Of a stretch of DNA of 23,178 nt, positions 1 through 7,160 are shown piece by piece. This DNA is from JAJKJG01 sp036386395 (GTDB lineage: Bacteria > Pseudomonadota > Alphaproteobacteria > Rhizobiales > Beijerinckiaceae): contig DASVVU010000167.1 in assembly GCA_036386395.1 (NCBI GenBank), positions 1 through 23,178 of the forward strand, given 5' to 3'. Within the stretch, counting starts at the first letter, position 1. Each line of letters begins with the position of its first letter. The notes below the pieces were generated by a model. The model searched no databases. It was not told the origin of the DNA and was given only the letters and a program-made list of their open reading frames with translations. The translations under genes and the position numbers were made by a program.

Positions 1-134
1 GCGACCTCGACGGTCTCGTCGAACTTCGCCGTCGCGCGCTCCTTCACGAGCCGCACGGCGTCGGCGAGCGGATAGGTCTTGATGCGGTCGATGCCCTCGC
101 GGGCGGTGCGGACGCGCTTGCCTGTCTGTGCCAT
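1..134 (-). CDS. rplA: 50S ribosomal protein L1, N-terminal part (runs off the window)
   Basis: This is the first 44 codons of ribosomal protein L1, which forms the L1 stalk of the large subunit and in many bacteria represses its own operon. The visible residues begin MAQTGKRVRTAREGIDRIK and continue with the L1-typical YPLADAVRLVKE and AKFDETVEV stretches. The ATG lies 11 bases after the rplK stop and is preceded by a strong GGGGAGGG ribosome binding site ending 4 bases before it. It is the last gene of the secE-nusG-rplK-rplA run seen here. The remainder of the gene lies beyond base 1. Confidence 0.95.
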   Translation of the reverse strand, partial: MAQTGKRVRTAREGIDRIKTYPLADAVRLVKERATAKFDETVEV

Positions 135-145
135 CGTGCCCTCCC

Positions 146-595
146 CTATCCGACCACTTCGAGGCCCATGGCCCGGGCGGAGCCCCGGATCATCTGGACC
201 GCCGAATCGACCGAGTCGCAGTTGAGGTCGGCCATCTTCTTCTCGGCGATCTCGCGCAGCTGCGCCTCGGTGACGCGGCCGGCGGGGCTGCCTCGGCCCG
301 GCGTCTTCGAGCCCGAGGCCGGCTTCTTGCCGAGCTTGAGGTTCGCCGCCTTCTTGAGGAAGTACGACACCGGCGGCTGCTTCATCTCGAAGGTGAAGGA
401 CCGGTCCTGGTACGCGGTGATGATCACCGGGATCGGCATGCCCTTCTCCATCTGCGCGGTCTTCGCGTTGAAGGCCTTGCAGAACTCCATGATGTTGAGG
501 CCGCGCTGGCCGAGCGCCGGACCGATCGGCGGCGACGGATTGGCGGCGCCGGCCGGGACCTGAAGCTTCACGTAGCCCGTGATCTTCTTCGCCAT
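146..595 (-). CDS. rplK: 50S ribosomal protein L11
   Basis: Encodes a full-length L11 of 149 residues. L11 binds 23S rRNA in the GTPase-associated centre and is needed for RelA-dependent stringent signalling. The N-terminal domain shows the proline-rich switch region (VPAGAANPSPPIGPALGQRG, about residues 14-33) followed by NIMEFCKAFN. The C-terminal rRNA-binding domain begins near residue 75 and carries SGSKTPGRG and the final SARAMGLEV segment. The ATG has a GGGAG element 8 bases upstream. The gene sits between a 273-base spacer after nusG and rplA 11 bases downstream, the usual L11-L1 pair. Nothing is unusual in the protein. Confidence 0.98.
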   Translation of the reverse strand: MAKKITGYVKLQVPAGAANPSPPIGPALGQRGLNIMEFCKAFNAKTAQMEKGMPIPVIITAYQDRSFTFEMKQPPVSYFLKKAANLKLGKKPASGSKTPGRGSPAGRVTEAQLREIAEKKMADLNCDSVDSAVQMIRGSARAMGLEVVG

Positions 596-722
596 GGGAC
601 TGCTCCCGAATTGCCCTCAGCCCGGCTGCCGGCCGGGATGGGCGGTTGCAGGTCGCGGTGCGGCTCTTTGCGAGGTCCGGCTGGCGACCGGACGAGCCTC
701 CCGCGGGTTTGCCGTCAGTCCG

Positions 723-852
723 GGGCTCCGCGAAGCGGAGAGCCCGGAACCCATGAACTCAACGGTTCATGGGTTGACGGAACGGTGCCGCGCCTCTTTT
801 CGGAAACAGCGGCGGTTATGGATTCCGGGCTCGCCCTGCGGGCGCCCCGGAA
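723..852. repeat. Mosaic palindromic repeat element between nusG and rplK
   Basis: Three nested inverted repeats are visible. (1) A GC-rich hairpin with a two-base bulge lies at 723-745. (2) A perfect 11-base stem, AACCCATGAAC at 748-758 and its complement at 765-775, has a 6-base loop. (3) A hairpin at 823-852 begins TTCCGGG and ends CCCCGGAA. AGCCCGGAA at 741-749 also pairs perfectly with 823-831, so the whole unit can fold on itself. The block resembles the dispersed intergenic palindromes common in Bradyrhizobium, Bosea and Methylobacterium genomes, but copy number cannot be seen here. It lies inside the transcribed region, so it could act as an RNA processing or attenuation structure. 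There is no U-tract, so it is not a classical terminator. Confidence 0.7.
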
Positions 853-868
853 TGACACGCGCGTTGCT

Positions 869-1402
869 TCAGGTCTTCTCGACCTGCGTGTACTCGAGCT
901 CCACCGGCGTCGCGCGGCCGAAGATCGACACCGCCACTTTCAGGCGGGCGCGGTCCTCGTCGACCTCCTCGACGGTGCCGTTGAAGGAGGCGAAGGGGCC
1001 GTCGGCGACGCGGACCTGCTCGCCGATCTCAAAGTGGACCGTCGGCTTCGGCCGCTCGACCCCTTCCGCCACCTGGCCCTTGATGCGCTCGGCCTCGGCG
1101 TCCGGGATCGGCACCGGCTTCGCCTTGTCGGCGCCGAGGAAGCCCGTCACCTTCGGCGTGTTCTTGATGAGGTGGTAGACCTCGTCGGTGAGGTCGCACT
1201 TCACGAGCACGTAGCCCGGGAAGAACTTGCGCTCGGCGTCGACCTTGCGGCCGCGGCGCACCTCGACGACCTTCTCGGTCGGGACCATCACCTCGTCGAA
1301 CTTGTCGGCCAAGCCGCGCTGCTGCGCCTGGTCCCTGATCGACTGCGCGACCTTGTTCTCGAAGTTCGAGTAGGCGTGGACGATGTACCAGCGCTTCGCC
1401 AT
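869..1402 (-). CDS. nusG: Transcription termination/antitermination factor NusG
   Basis: Encodes 177 residues, the normal NusG size. NusG binds RNA polymerase, suppresses pausing, and links polymerase to Rho and to ribosomal protein S10. The N-terminal NGN domain starts MAKRWYIVHAYSNFENKVA and includes the family signature KFFPGYVLVKC near residue 60. The C-terminal KOW domain (about residues 125-177) starts at FEIGEQVRVADGPFASFNGT. I chose the ATG at 1402 because the protein then starts exactly where NusG homologues do. The open frame extends further upstream, but through secE in another frame. The gene lies 32 bases after secE, the conserved arrangement, and is followed by the palindromic element and rplK. 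Confidence 0.97.
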   Translation of the reverse strand: MAKRWYIVHAYSNFENKVAQSIRDQAQQRGLADKFDEVMVPTEKVVEVRRGRKVDAERKFFPGYVLVKCDLTDEVYHLIKNTPKVTGFLGADKAKPVPIPDAEAERIKGQVAEGVERPKPTVHFEIGEQVRVADGPFASFNGTVEEVDEDRARLKVAVSIFGRATPVELEYTQVEKT

Positions 1403-1434
1403 CGCGATCGATCCCTGCACCTTTCCCCGCGCGC

Positions 1435-1632
1435 CTAGCCCGCGATCCCGAGGACGAACCGCACGGCGATGCGGATCACCTGGTCGGTGACGAGGAAGAA
1501 CAGGCTCGCGAGGATCACCATCACGAACACCATCGCGGTCGTGATCACGGTCTCCTTGCGCGAGGGCCACGTGACCTTGGCGGCCTCGTTGCGCACCTGC
1601 TGGATGAACTCGCCTGGGCTCGTCTTCGCCAT
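1435..1632 (-). CDS. secE: Preprotein translocase subunit SecE
   Basis: Encodes 65 residues, the short single-span form of SecE. It clamps SecY in the inner-membrane Sec channel. The sequence shows the amphipathic helix and hinge FIQQVRNEAAKVTWPSRKE (residues 9-27) followed by one membrane segment at about residues 32-52. The ATG at 1632 has a GGGAGAAG binding site directly upstream. An upstream in-frame extension (to 1698) has no membrane segment and does not look like SecE, so I left it out. It is the first gene of the nusG/ribosomal run and lies downstream of a recognisable promoter at 1766-1794. The tRNA-Trp often found just before secE is not present. Confidence 0.95.
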   Translation of the reverse strand: MAKTSPGEFIQQVRNEAAKVTWPSRKETVITTAMVFVMVILASLFFLVTDQVIRIAVRFVLGIAG

Positions 1633-1765
1633 GCTTCTCCCGCCGGCGCCGGGGGCGCGGACGGCCTCGTCCTCGTTCGTGGGGGGCGTTGCGCCCAAAT
1701 CGGCAGCGGCGCGAAGCCTGTCCGCTCCGCGCCACCCGGTCCAACCATAAGCTGGGATGCGCCGG

Positions 1766-1794
1766 CCTATAACGCAAGTTTTTCGGGTTGTCGA
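1766..1794 (-). promoter_or_regulatory. Sigma-70-type promoter for secE-nusG-rplK-rplA
   Basis: On the minus strand a TCGACA -35 hexamer (1789-1794; 5 of 6 to TTGACA) is followed after exactly 17 bases by TATAGG (1766-1771; 4 of 6 to TATAAT). This would start transcription near 1759, leaving a leader of about 125 bases before the secE ATG. The -35 lies in the divergent interval before the plus-strand gene starting at 1848. The call is by eye. Confidence 0.5.
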
Positions 1795-1847
1795 TGGCCC
1801 ACGCCGCCTCGCGCGGCCGGGCGACTCGCGCTAGACGTGGGGCCGGG

Positions 1848-2378
1848 ATGGAGACCAGGAAAGAGCGCAAGGAACGGCTCGAGGCCGCGGCGGTGCGGGC
1901 GCTTGCGGCCGCGGCCGCGACGGGGCGCGAGCCGCGGCGCGCCATCCGCCACGCCCACCGCCTGATGATGAAGGAGACCGGGGAGAGGTGGCGGGTCTGC
2001 CGCGGCTACCTCAAGGCCTCGCCCGCGTGGCCCTGGCCCCGCGCGAGCTTCCGCCCCGCGCCGGACGCCGCGCCGGTCGATCCGGACGCCCCCGTCGTGC
2101 AGGTCCGGCGCCAGTGGAACGACACCCGGCGCATCGCCGGCTACGTCCTCGACGACCTCTCGGATATCCACTGGTCGCGCACCAGCGGCGGCATCGGCCG
2201 GCGCACGCCCCGGGCCTTCCTGCACGCCTACGTGCTCTGCGACCGCATCGTCTCCGGCGACCTCGCCCACTCCTGCCGCCACGGCCCGCCGCCGCACCGG
2301 ATCAAGGTCTGCATCACGAAGAAGGACAATCCGAAGCTGTTCCCGCGGCTTTTGGAGCTCGCGCCGCCAAAGCCATGA
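1848..2378 (+). CDS. Hypothetical basic protein of unknown function
   Basis: I do not recognise this 176-residue protein. It begins METRKERKERLEAAAVRAL, a strongly charged predicted helix, followed by a run of alanines. A mixed region contains RQWNDTRRIAGYVLDDLSDIH and, later, SGGIGRRTPRAFLHAYVLCD. It has no signal peptide or membrane span and is arginine-rich throughout, so nucleic-acid binding is possible but unproven. The frame stays open upstream with alternative starts at 1788 (TTG) and 1794 (ATG). Those would overlap the -35 box of the divergent secE promoter, so the ATG at 1848 is preferred, although its binding site (GGGGCCGGG) is weak. Third-position GC bias is strong, supporting a real gene. 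Confidence 0.6.
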   Translation: METRKERKERLEAAAVRALAAAAATGREPRRAIRHAHRLMMKETGERWRVCRGYLKASPAWPWPRASFRPAPDAAPVDPDAPVVQVRRQWNDTRRIAGYVLDDLSDIHWSRTSGGIGRRTPRAFLHAYVLCDRIVSGDLAHSCRHGPPPHRIKVCITKKDNPKLFPRLLELAPPKP

Positions 2379-2583
2379 TGGCCTCAATGCGAGCCGAGGA
2401 GGAGCAGGAGCAGCGGGCGAAAACTGCGCGACGGACGGCCGCGCGAAAAGCAGGTTGGCGGCCCGCTGCGCGCGCTTTCCCGCGCGCCAGCTCAACCGGC
2501 CACATCCGCCGATTAGAGAAGCGGACCTCAAAGCTCTCCCAATCCGTCATCGCAGGATTTGCGGGTGCAATGGCGTGCCGATT

Positions 2584-3009
2584 TCACCGTGGGCGTCGCG
2601 ACCGATTGGTCATGAAGCTCGATATGACAGCATAGACGCCGACCGCCAGCAGGCCCGCAGTCGCGACGTTCGCCAGAACGGTGTAGCCATGGCCCTCCGC
2701 TATCAGCCCGAGAACAAACAGACCGATTGCGCCGAGAACCGTGCCGACGGCCTTCTGATGGCCTGTTCGCCCCATATACGACTGGTAGGCGCAGAAGGTT
2801 GCGAGGCCCAATAGGGGAAAGAAGAACACAAGATCGACCCGAATGTTGCAGTCCGCATCGCACAGGACGCCGGTCGCCACCAGACGCTCGTAAACAGCGT
2901 AGAGCAGCCACAGGATGGCCGACACGATCACGGCGGGACGCGGTCGCTGCGCTGCCGCCACCAGGTGAATCAGGCCGATCATTGCAGCGGCGATCGCGAA
3001 TAGGTTCAT
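2584..3009 (-). CDS. Small polytopic inner-membrane protein, unknown function
   Basis: Encodes 141 residues with about five hydrophobic segments (near residues 4-20, 27-46, 58-76, 88-105 and 112-132) and a basic tail (TNRSRRPR), as expected of an inner-membrane protein with a cytoplasmic C terminus. A loop near residues 50-54 holds two cysteines (CDADC). The ATG at 3009 is supported by GGGAGGAGG ending 3 bases upstream. An in-frame ATG seven codons earlier is less well placed. I recognise no family. It is transcribed alone, diverging from the stress protein gene at 3200. Base composition here is visibly less GC-rich than in the nap and fix genes, suggesting a separate origin. Confidence 0.65.
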   Translation of the reverse strand: MNLFAIAAAMIGLIHLVAAAQRPRPAVIVSAILWLLYAVYERLVATGVLCDADCNIRVDLVFFFPLLGLATFCAYQSYMGRTGHQKAVGTVLGAIGLFVLGLIAEGHGYTVLANVATAGLLAVGVYAVISSFMTNRSRRPR

Positions 3010-3199
3010 CGGCCTCCTCCCATTTGCCAAAGTCCCGGGGACGAAGGTCGTCCCAGCCGGTGGTCGAAGCGGTGATGATAGGCACGGTAGGTACGACGAG
3101 CTATTCGTTCGTCAGCCAGGCGCGGACTCTCCGAACGGCTGCGGCCAACCAGGGGGCGTAGAGCCGTACCGGGGCTTGTACGCCAGGCGAGGTGCCCTC

Positions 3200-4052
3200 A
3201 TGCAATTCCTAGCAGCGACGGATTTCTCGACCCGGTCCCAACGCGCCATCCGACGAGCCGGTCTCCTGGCGCAAGAGCATGGGGCGGAGCTGGCTCTCGT
3301 CCATGTCGTCGACGACGACCAGCCGCGGGATCTCGTGGCGCTGGAAACCCGGGAGGCCGACCGCATCCTTCACGAGCTGATCAGGGCGATGCCGGAGCTG
3401 CAGCAAGTCGCCTGCCGGGCGCTGGTCGTTACCGGCGATCCTTTCGACGGCATCCTGCGCACGGCGCGTTCAGTCGAGGCCGACCTGATCGTCATGGGAT
3501 CGCATCGCAAGCAGCTTCTCCTGGATTTCTTCGTGGGAACCACGATAGAGCGCGTGATCCGAATGGGCTCGCGGCCCGTGCTCATGGTGAACAAGGAGGC
3601 GGAGGCTCCCTACCGATCGGCCCTCGCCGCCATCGACATCTCCGAACCGTCCGCGAATGCGATCAGGACCGCCAAGGCCCTCAACATTGCCGGCCATGCG
3701 CAGCAAACGGTCGTGCACGCGTTCCACGCCTTGGCGAGGGGACAGATGTTCTCGCGGGGCTGAGCAGGGAAGCCATCGACGAGCACGTGCTCGACGAGCG
3801 AGAGCGCGCCACGAAGGACTTGACCGAGTTCCTGGGCGCGAACGGTCTCGACGCTTATGGGCACTCCCTTGTCGTCGAGGAGGGCAGTCCCTCGAGGTGA
3901 TCAAGTCGGCCGTGAGACGGTTCACACCTGAGGTCCTCATCGTCGGCACCCACGGGCGCACGGGGCTGGCGAAGGCCGTCCTGGGAAGCGTCAGCGAAGA
4001 GGCCCTGCGTTCGCTCGACGTCGACATCCTTGCAGTTCCGCCTCGGCGGTGA
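3200..4052 (+). pseudogene. Tandem-domain universal stress protein (UspA family) with two one-base frameshifts
   Basis: Read as one product, this would be a 284-residue protein of two Usp domains. Domain 1 starts MQFLAATDFSTRSQRAIRRA and carries ADLIVMGSHRK and PVLMV. The frame stops at 3761-3763. The continuation LSREAIDEHVLDERERATKD is in a second frame and stops at 3898-3900. The end of domain 2, LEVIKSAVRRFTPEVLIVGT, is in the third frame. Domain 2 keeps a perfect ATP-binding pattern, GTHG-9 residues-GS, while domain 1 has lost the second glycine. Each break sits at a homopolymer (GGGG at 3756-3759, CCC at 3889-3891) and is repaired by one added base. The cause may therefore be sequencing error or real decay. 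It abuts the mnh operon tail to tail, 6 bases away. Confidence 0.85.
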
Positions 4053-4058
4053 CGCGCG

Positions 4059-4430
4059 CTACCGCAGGCCAGGCTCGATCCGGTCGGGATCGCCAGGGGC
4101 TGGTCCTGCATCGCTCTCCAATTCGTCCCGGAACAGGGCGGCCCGCACAAGGAGCATGAGGGTGACCGGCGTGGTGACCAGGACGAAGAGCACGAGCAGG
4201 ATCTCGTGCAGCACGGGCCGTGTCTGCGACGCCGAGAAGTAGATCATCGAGGCCAGGGCGATACAGCCGGTCCCGAGCGTCGTCCCGAGGGTGGGCGGGT
4301 GAACCCGCGCATAGAAGGTCTTCAGCCTGACGAGTCCGAGGGACCCGATCAGGGTGATCGCGGCGCCGATCAGGAGAAGCGCCGCCGTCGCGACCTCCGC
4401 CCAGGCCGGGATTTCAGCCGCCCCGCTCAC
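4059..4430 (-). CDS. mnhG: Na+(K+)/H+ antiporter subunit G
   Basis: Encodes 123 residues with three membrane segments, the size and layout of MrpG/MnhG/PhaG, a small obligatory subunit of the multisubunit Mrp cation/proton antiporter in the inner membrane. The family-typical stretch is GSLGLVRLKTFYARVHPPTL, near residues 29-48. Two hydrophobic segments follow (near 53-70 and 75-97), then a hydrophilic acidic tail ending DPDRIEPGLR. It starts at a GTG at 4430 overlapping the mnhF stop by four bases (GTGA), so translation is probably coupled. It is the last gene of the operon. Confidence 0.93.
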   Translation of the reverse strand: MSGAAEIPAWAEVATAALLLIGAAITLIGSLGLVRLKTFYARVHPPTLGTTLGTGCIALASMIYFSASQTRPVLHEILLVLFVLVTTPVTLMLLVRAALFRDELESDAGPAPGDPDRIEPGLR

Positions 4431-4708
4431 TCGACCACCTCTCCGCGCAAGAGAAACTTGGCCAGCGCCACGGTCCCGACGAAGCCGAGCAACGCGATGA
4501 GCAACGCCGCCTCGAAGTAGATGGGGGCGTCCGAGCGGATGCCGAAGGTCACGAGCAGCAGCATGGCGTTCGCGTAAAGGCTGTCGAAGCCGGCGACCCG
4601 GTCCTGTGCCCGCGGACCCCGAAGAATGCGGAACGTCGCGCAGACCATCGCGAGCCCGAGGAGAACCTGGGCCGCGGCGACCGACCAGGCGAGCACGAGG
4701 GTGCTCAT
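4427..4708 (-). CDS. mnhF: Na+(K+)/H+ antiporter subunit F
   Basis: Encodes 93 residues with three membrane segments and the MrpF signature FRILRGPRAQDRVAGFDSLY near residues 26-45, followed by a second hydrophobic pair and GFVGTVALAKFL near the end. MrpF is a small subunit of the Mrp antiporter, also implicated in cholate export in some bacteria. The ATG at 4708 overlaps the mnhE stop in an ATGA arrangement, and its own stop overlaps the mnhG start. The frame continues upstream of 4708, but that part lies inside mnhE and is out of frame with its protein, so it was excluded. Confidence 0.94.
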   Translation of the reverse strand: MSTLVLAWSVAAAQVLLGLAMVCATFRILRGPRAQDRVAGFDSLYANAMLLLVTFGIRSDAPIYFEAALLIALLGFVGTVALAKFLLRGEVVE

Positions 4709-5193
4709 GCGAAGATCTCCAGCAAGAGCCGCTCGTAGCGTCCCTTGATCGTGCGGGACCACTCGCTCTCGTCGATGAGGTCGAGGACGTGGATGGTCAG
4801 CATGCCCGTCGCGGGGTCGTGCTTGACCCACAGGGTCCCTGGGGTGGACGTGATGATGCAGGCCAGCGCGGCCAGCCCATAGGGGTCGCGTAGGTCGAGA
4901 GGAATGTCCACGAAGCCGGATGTTCGCTCCCGCCCTCCGAGACCCAGGACAATGCGCGCCACGGCGACGTTCGACCTTACGATGTCGGCGAATACCCGCG
5001 CGGCCAACCGCAGGATCGCGCCCGGTCGACGGATGCGAGCCTTGGGCGGTCTCAAGGCGTGAAGCGACCAGCCCCCCGCAAGGGCAAGCGCGCAGCCAAT
5101 GAGGATGTGCCCGACCGACATCGTCGTGTTGAGCAGCAGCCACAGCACCAGAAGCCCGGCGCTCACGAGAGGGTGCGGCAGGAGCCACGTCAT
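4705..5193 (-). CDS. mnhE: Na+(K+)/H+ antiporter subunit E
   Basis: Encodes 162 residues, a normal MrpE length. Two N-terminal membrane segments (about residues 9-24 and 27-46) are followed by an amphipathic stretch and a cytoplasmic domain containing ALACIITSTPGTLWV (near residues 111-125) and MLTIHVLDLIDESEW, both typical of MrpE. The subunit is needed for assembly of the Mrp complex. The ATG at 5193 overlaps the mnhD stop (ATGA), and the stop overlaps the mnhF start, continuing the chain of four-base overlaps that marks this operon. Confidence 0.94.
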   Translation of the reverse strand: MTWLLPHPLVSAGLLVLWLLLNTTMSVGHILIGCALALAGGWSLHALRPPKARIRRPGAILRLAARVFADIVRSNVAVARIVLGLGGRERTSGFVDIPLDLRDPYGLAALACIITSTPGTLWVKHDPATGMLTIHVLDLIDESEWSRTIKGRYERLLLEIFA

Positions 5194-6809
5194 GTCGGGC
5201 CGGCCCTCCGCGCTTCTGCCCCGGGTTCCGCCTGCAGGACGTCGCGGACGTAGCTCTGGGGCGTGTGCAGCGACTGCGCCGTCGCATGCATGTACCGCAT
5301 GACGGGGCCGGCCTGGATGGTCTGCAGGGCGCAGAGGATCAGGAGGATGGCGACCGGGCCCATCTCGATGAGCCGCACGCGCGGCACCGCACGATCCGGT
5401 GACGCCCAGAACGAGCGCATTCCGGCGCGCGTCATGGCGACGACCGCCGCCAGTCCCGAGACGATCAGGATGGCCAGCAGGGCCCACGAGGCGGTGCTTA
5501 CGCCGGCCGATCCGGCCGGGTTGAGCGCAGCGGTCAGGAGTGCGAACTTGGCGACGAACCCGGACAGGGGCGGCAGCCCGGCGATGACGAGCGCGCAGCC
5601 GATGAAGGCGAGCCCGAGCATCCCCATGGTCGCCGGAATGGCGAGCCCGACCTCCTCCTCGTCCTCGAGATCGTCGTCGCCGTATGCCTCTCTGGTGACC
5701 GCCAGCACGTCCGCCCCGGGCTCGCGCCCTCGCTCGACAAGCTCGACCAGCAGGAAGAGGGCGCCGAGGGCGAGCGTGGAGCTGACCATGTAGAACAGCG
5801 CCCCGGCGGTAACTCCGGTCTCTCCCATGCCCATGGCCGCGAGCACCGTCCCGGAGGACACAAGCACCGAATGGGCGGCGAGCCGCGGCAAGTCCTGGGA
5901 GGCGAGGGTGCCGATTGCGCCGAATGCGACGGTCGCCAGCCCGCCGAGCAAGAGCACGTCTCCGCCGAAGTGCGCGGAGGCTCCCGCGGCCTCGCCGAAG
6001 AGGAGGAGCCAGAGCCTCAGAACGATATAGGCTCCGACCTTCGTCATGATGGCGAAGACCGCCGCCACGGGCGGGCTCGCGGCGGCATAGGTCGTCGGCA
6101 GCCAGAAGCAGAGCGGCCACATGCCGGCCTTGAGCAGGAAGGCCGTCGCGAGGACGGCGGCACCCGCTTCCAGGAGCCCCCGGCTCTGCGGCGCGATGCC
6201 AGGGATGCGGGCGGCGAGGTCCGCCATGTTGAGCGTGCCCGAGACCCCGTAGATCAGGCTGACGCCGACCAGGAACAGCAACGAGGCCGCGAGGTTCACG
6301 ACGATGTAGTGCAGCCCGGCCCTTACTCGCACCGGACCCGAGCCGTGAAGCGCGAGTCCATAGGATGCAGCGAGCATCAGCTCGAAGAAGACGAATAGGT
6401 TGAAGAGGTCGCCGGTCAGGAAGGCGCCGTTCAGGCCCATCAGCAGGAACTGAAACAGCGAATGAAAATGCGCGCCGGCGCGGTGCCACCGGGCCAGCGA
6501 GAAAACCACGGCGGCGGCGGCCAGAAGGCTCGTCAGCAGCAGCATGAGAGCCGAAAGCCGGTCCGCAACGAGCACGATCGCGAACGGGACCGGCCAGTCG
6601 CCGAGACGGTAAGTGGCGGCGGCGCCGTCCGAAGATGCGGCGGTGCTCGTGAGAAGAGCGACGGCAATGGCGACAAGGCCGAGCGTGGAGCCGACATTGA
6701 TCGCCGCCTTGGCGGTGCGCCCTCGCTCGCCGAAGAGGAGCATCACGGCGCCGGCGACAAGCGGCAGCACGATGGGCGCGATCACGAGGTGGTCGGCGAT
6801 GCCGCTCAC
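5190..6809 (-). CDS. mnhD: Na+(K+)/H+ antiporter subunit D (NuoN/NuoM-like)
   Basis: Encodes 539 residues of a polytopic proton-translocating subunit related to complex I antiporter-like subunits. Visible family residues include the conserved glutamate in NLFVFFELMLAASYG (E143), the lysines in LLKAGMWPLCFWLP (K227) and MTKVGAY (K257), and the histidine in AAHSVLVSSG (near 313). The start is a GTG at 6809 overlapping the mnhC stop (GTGA). Upstream in-frame sequence lies inside mnhC and was excluded. An unusual acidic run, DDDLEDEEE, occupies residues 378-386 between two membrane segments. I would expect it on a soluble loop, but its role is unknown. Confidence 0.96.
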   Translation of the reverse strand: MSGIADHLVIAPIVLPLVAGAVMLLFGERGRTAKAAINVGSTLGLVAIAVALLTSTAASSDGAAATYRLGDWPVPFAIVLVADRLSALMLLLTSLLAAAAVVFSLARWHRAGAHFHSLFQFLLMGLNGAFLTGDLFNLFVFFELMLAASYGLALHGSGPVRVRAGLHYIVVNLAASLLFLVGVSLIYGVSGTLNMADLAARIPGIAPQSRGLLEAGAAVLATAFLLKAGMWPLCFWLPTTYAAASPPVAAVFAIMTKVGAYIVLRLWLLLFGEAAGASAHFGGDVLLLGGLATVAFGAIGTLASQDLPRLAAHSVLVSSGTVLAAMGMGETGVTAGALFYMVSSTLALGALFLLVELVERGREPGADVLAVTREAYGDDDLEDEEEVGLAIPATMGMLGLAFIGCALVIAGLPPLSGFVAKFALLTAALNPAGSAGVSTASWALLAILIVSGLAAVVAMTRAGMRSFWASPDRAVPRVRLIEMGPVAILLILCALQTIQAGPVMRYMHATAQSLHTPQSYVRDVLQAEPGAEARRAGPT

Positions 6810-7147
6810 GGCTCCGGCTCCCTGCCGTCCACGTGGTCGGTCCCCGTGAGGCCTCGCGATGCAAGCAGCACGACGAGGAAGAGGGCCGTCGTCGCGAAGC
6901 TGATGACGATGGCTGTGAGGACGAGCGCCTGCGGCAGCGGATCGGCGTATTGCGACGGGTCGCCCGCGGCGCGGCTCGCCAGTATGGGCGCGCCCGTCCG
7001 CAGCCGGCCCATGACGATGATGAAGAGATTGATCGCATAGGAGAGCAGCGACAGACCGATGATCACCTGGAAGGTGCGCGGACGCAGGATGAGCCAAACC
7101 CCAGAGCCCGCGAGCGCGCCGATCCCCAAGGCGACGATCGCCTCCAT
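6806..7147 (-). CDS. mnhC: Na+(K+)/H+ antiporter subunit C (NuoK-like)
   Basis: Encodes 113 residues with three membrane segments, homologous to complex I NuoK. The typical NuoK/MrpC pattern VIIGLSLLSYAINLFIIVMG (near 28-47) and PLPQALVLTAIVISFATTA (near 70-88) are present. I chose the ATG at 7147 because GGAGG lies 7 bases upstream. A GTG one codon earlier (7150) is also possible. The gene begins 13 bases after the mnhA/B stop and overlaps mnhD by four bases. Confidence 0.95.
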   Translation of the reverse strand: MEAIVALGIGALAGSGVWLILRPRTFQVIIGLSLLSYAINLFIIVMGRLRTGAPILASRAAGDPSQYADPLPQALVLTAIVISFATTALFLVVLLASRGLTGTDHVDGREPEP

Positions 7148-7160
7148 CACTCGGCCTCCA

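Noticed and set aside
723..745. GC-rich hairpin after nusG as an intrinsic terminator
   Set aside because: On the minus strand no T-run follows, and the operon continues into rplK. It is better explained as part of the palindromic repeat.
1633..1787. tRNA-Trp gene expected upstream of secE
   Set aside because: No cloverleaf, anticodon arm or T-loop sequence could be found in this interval on either strand.
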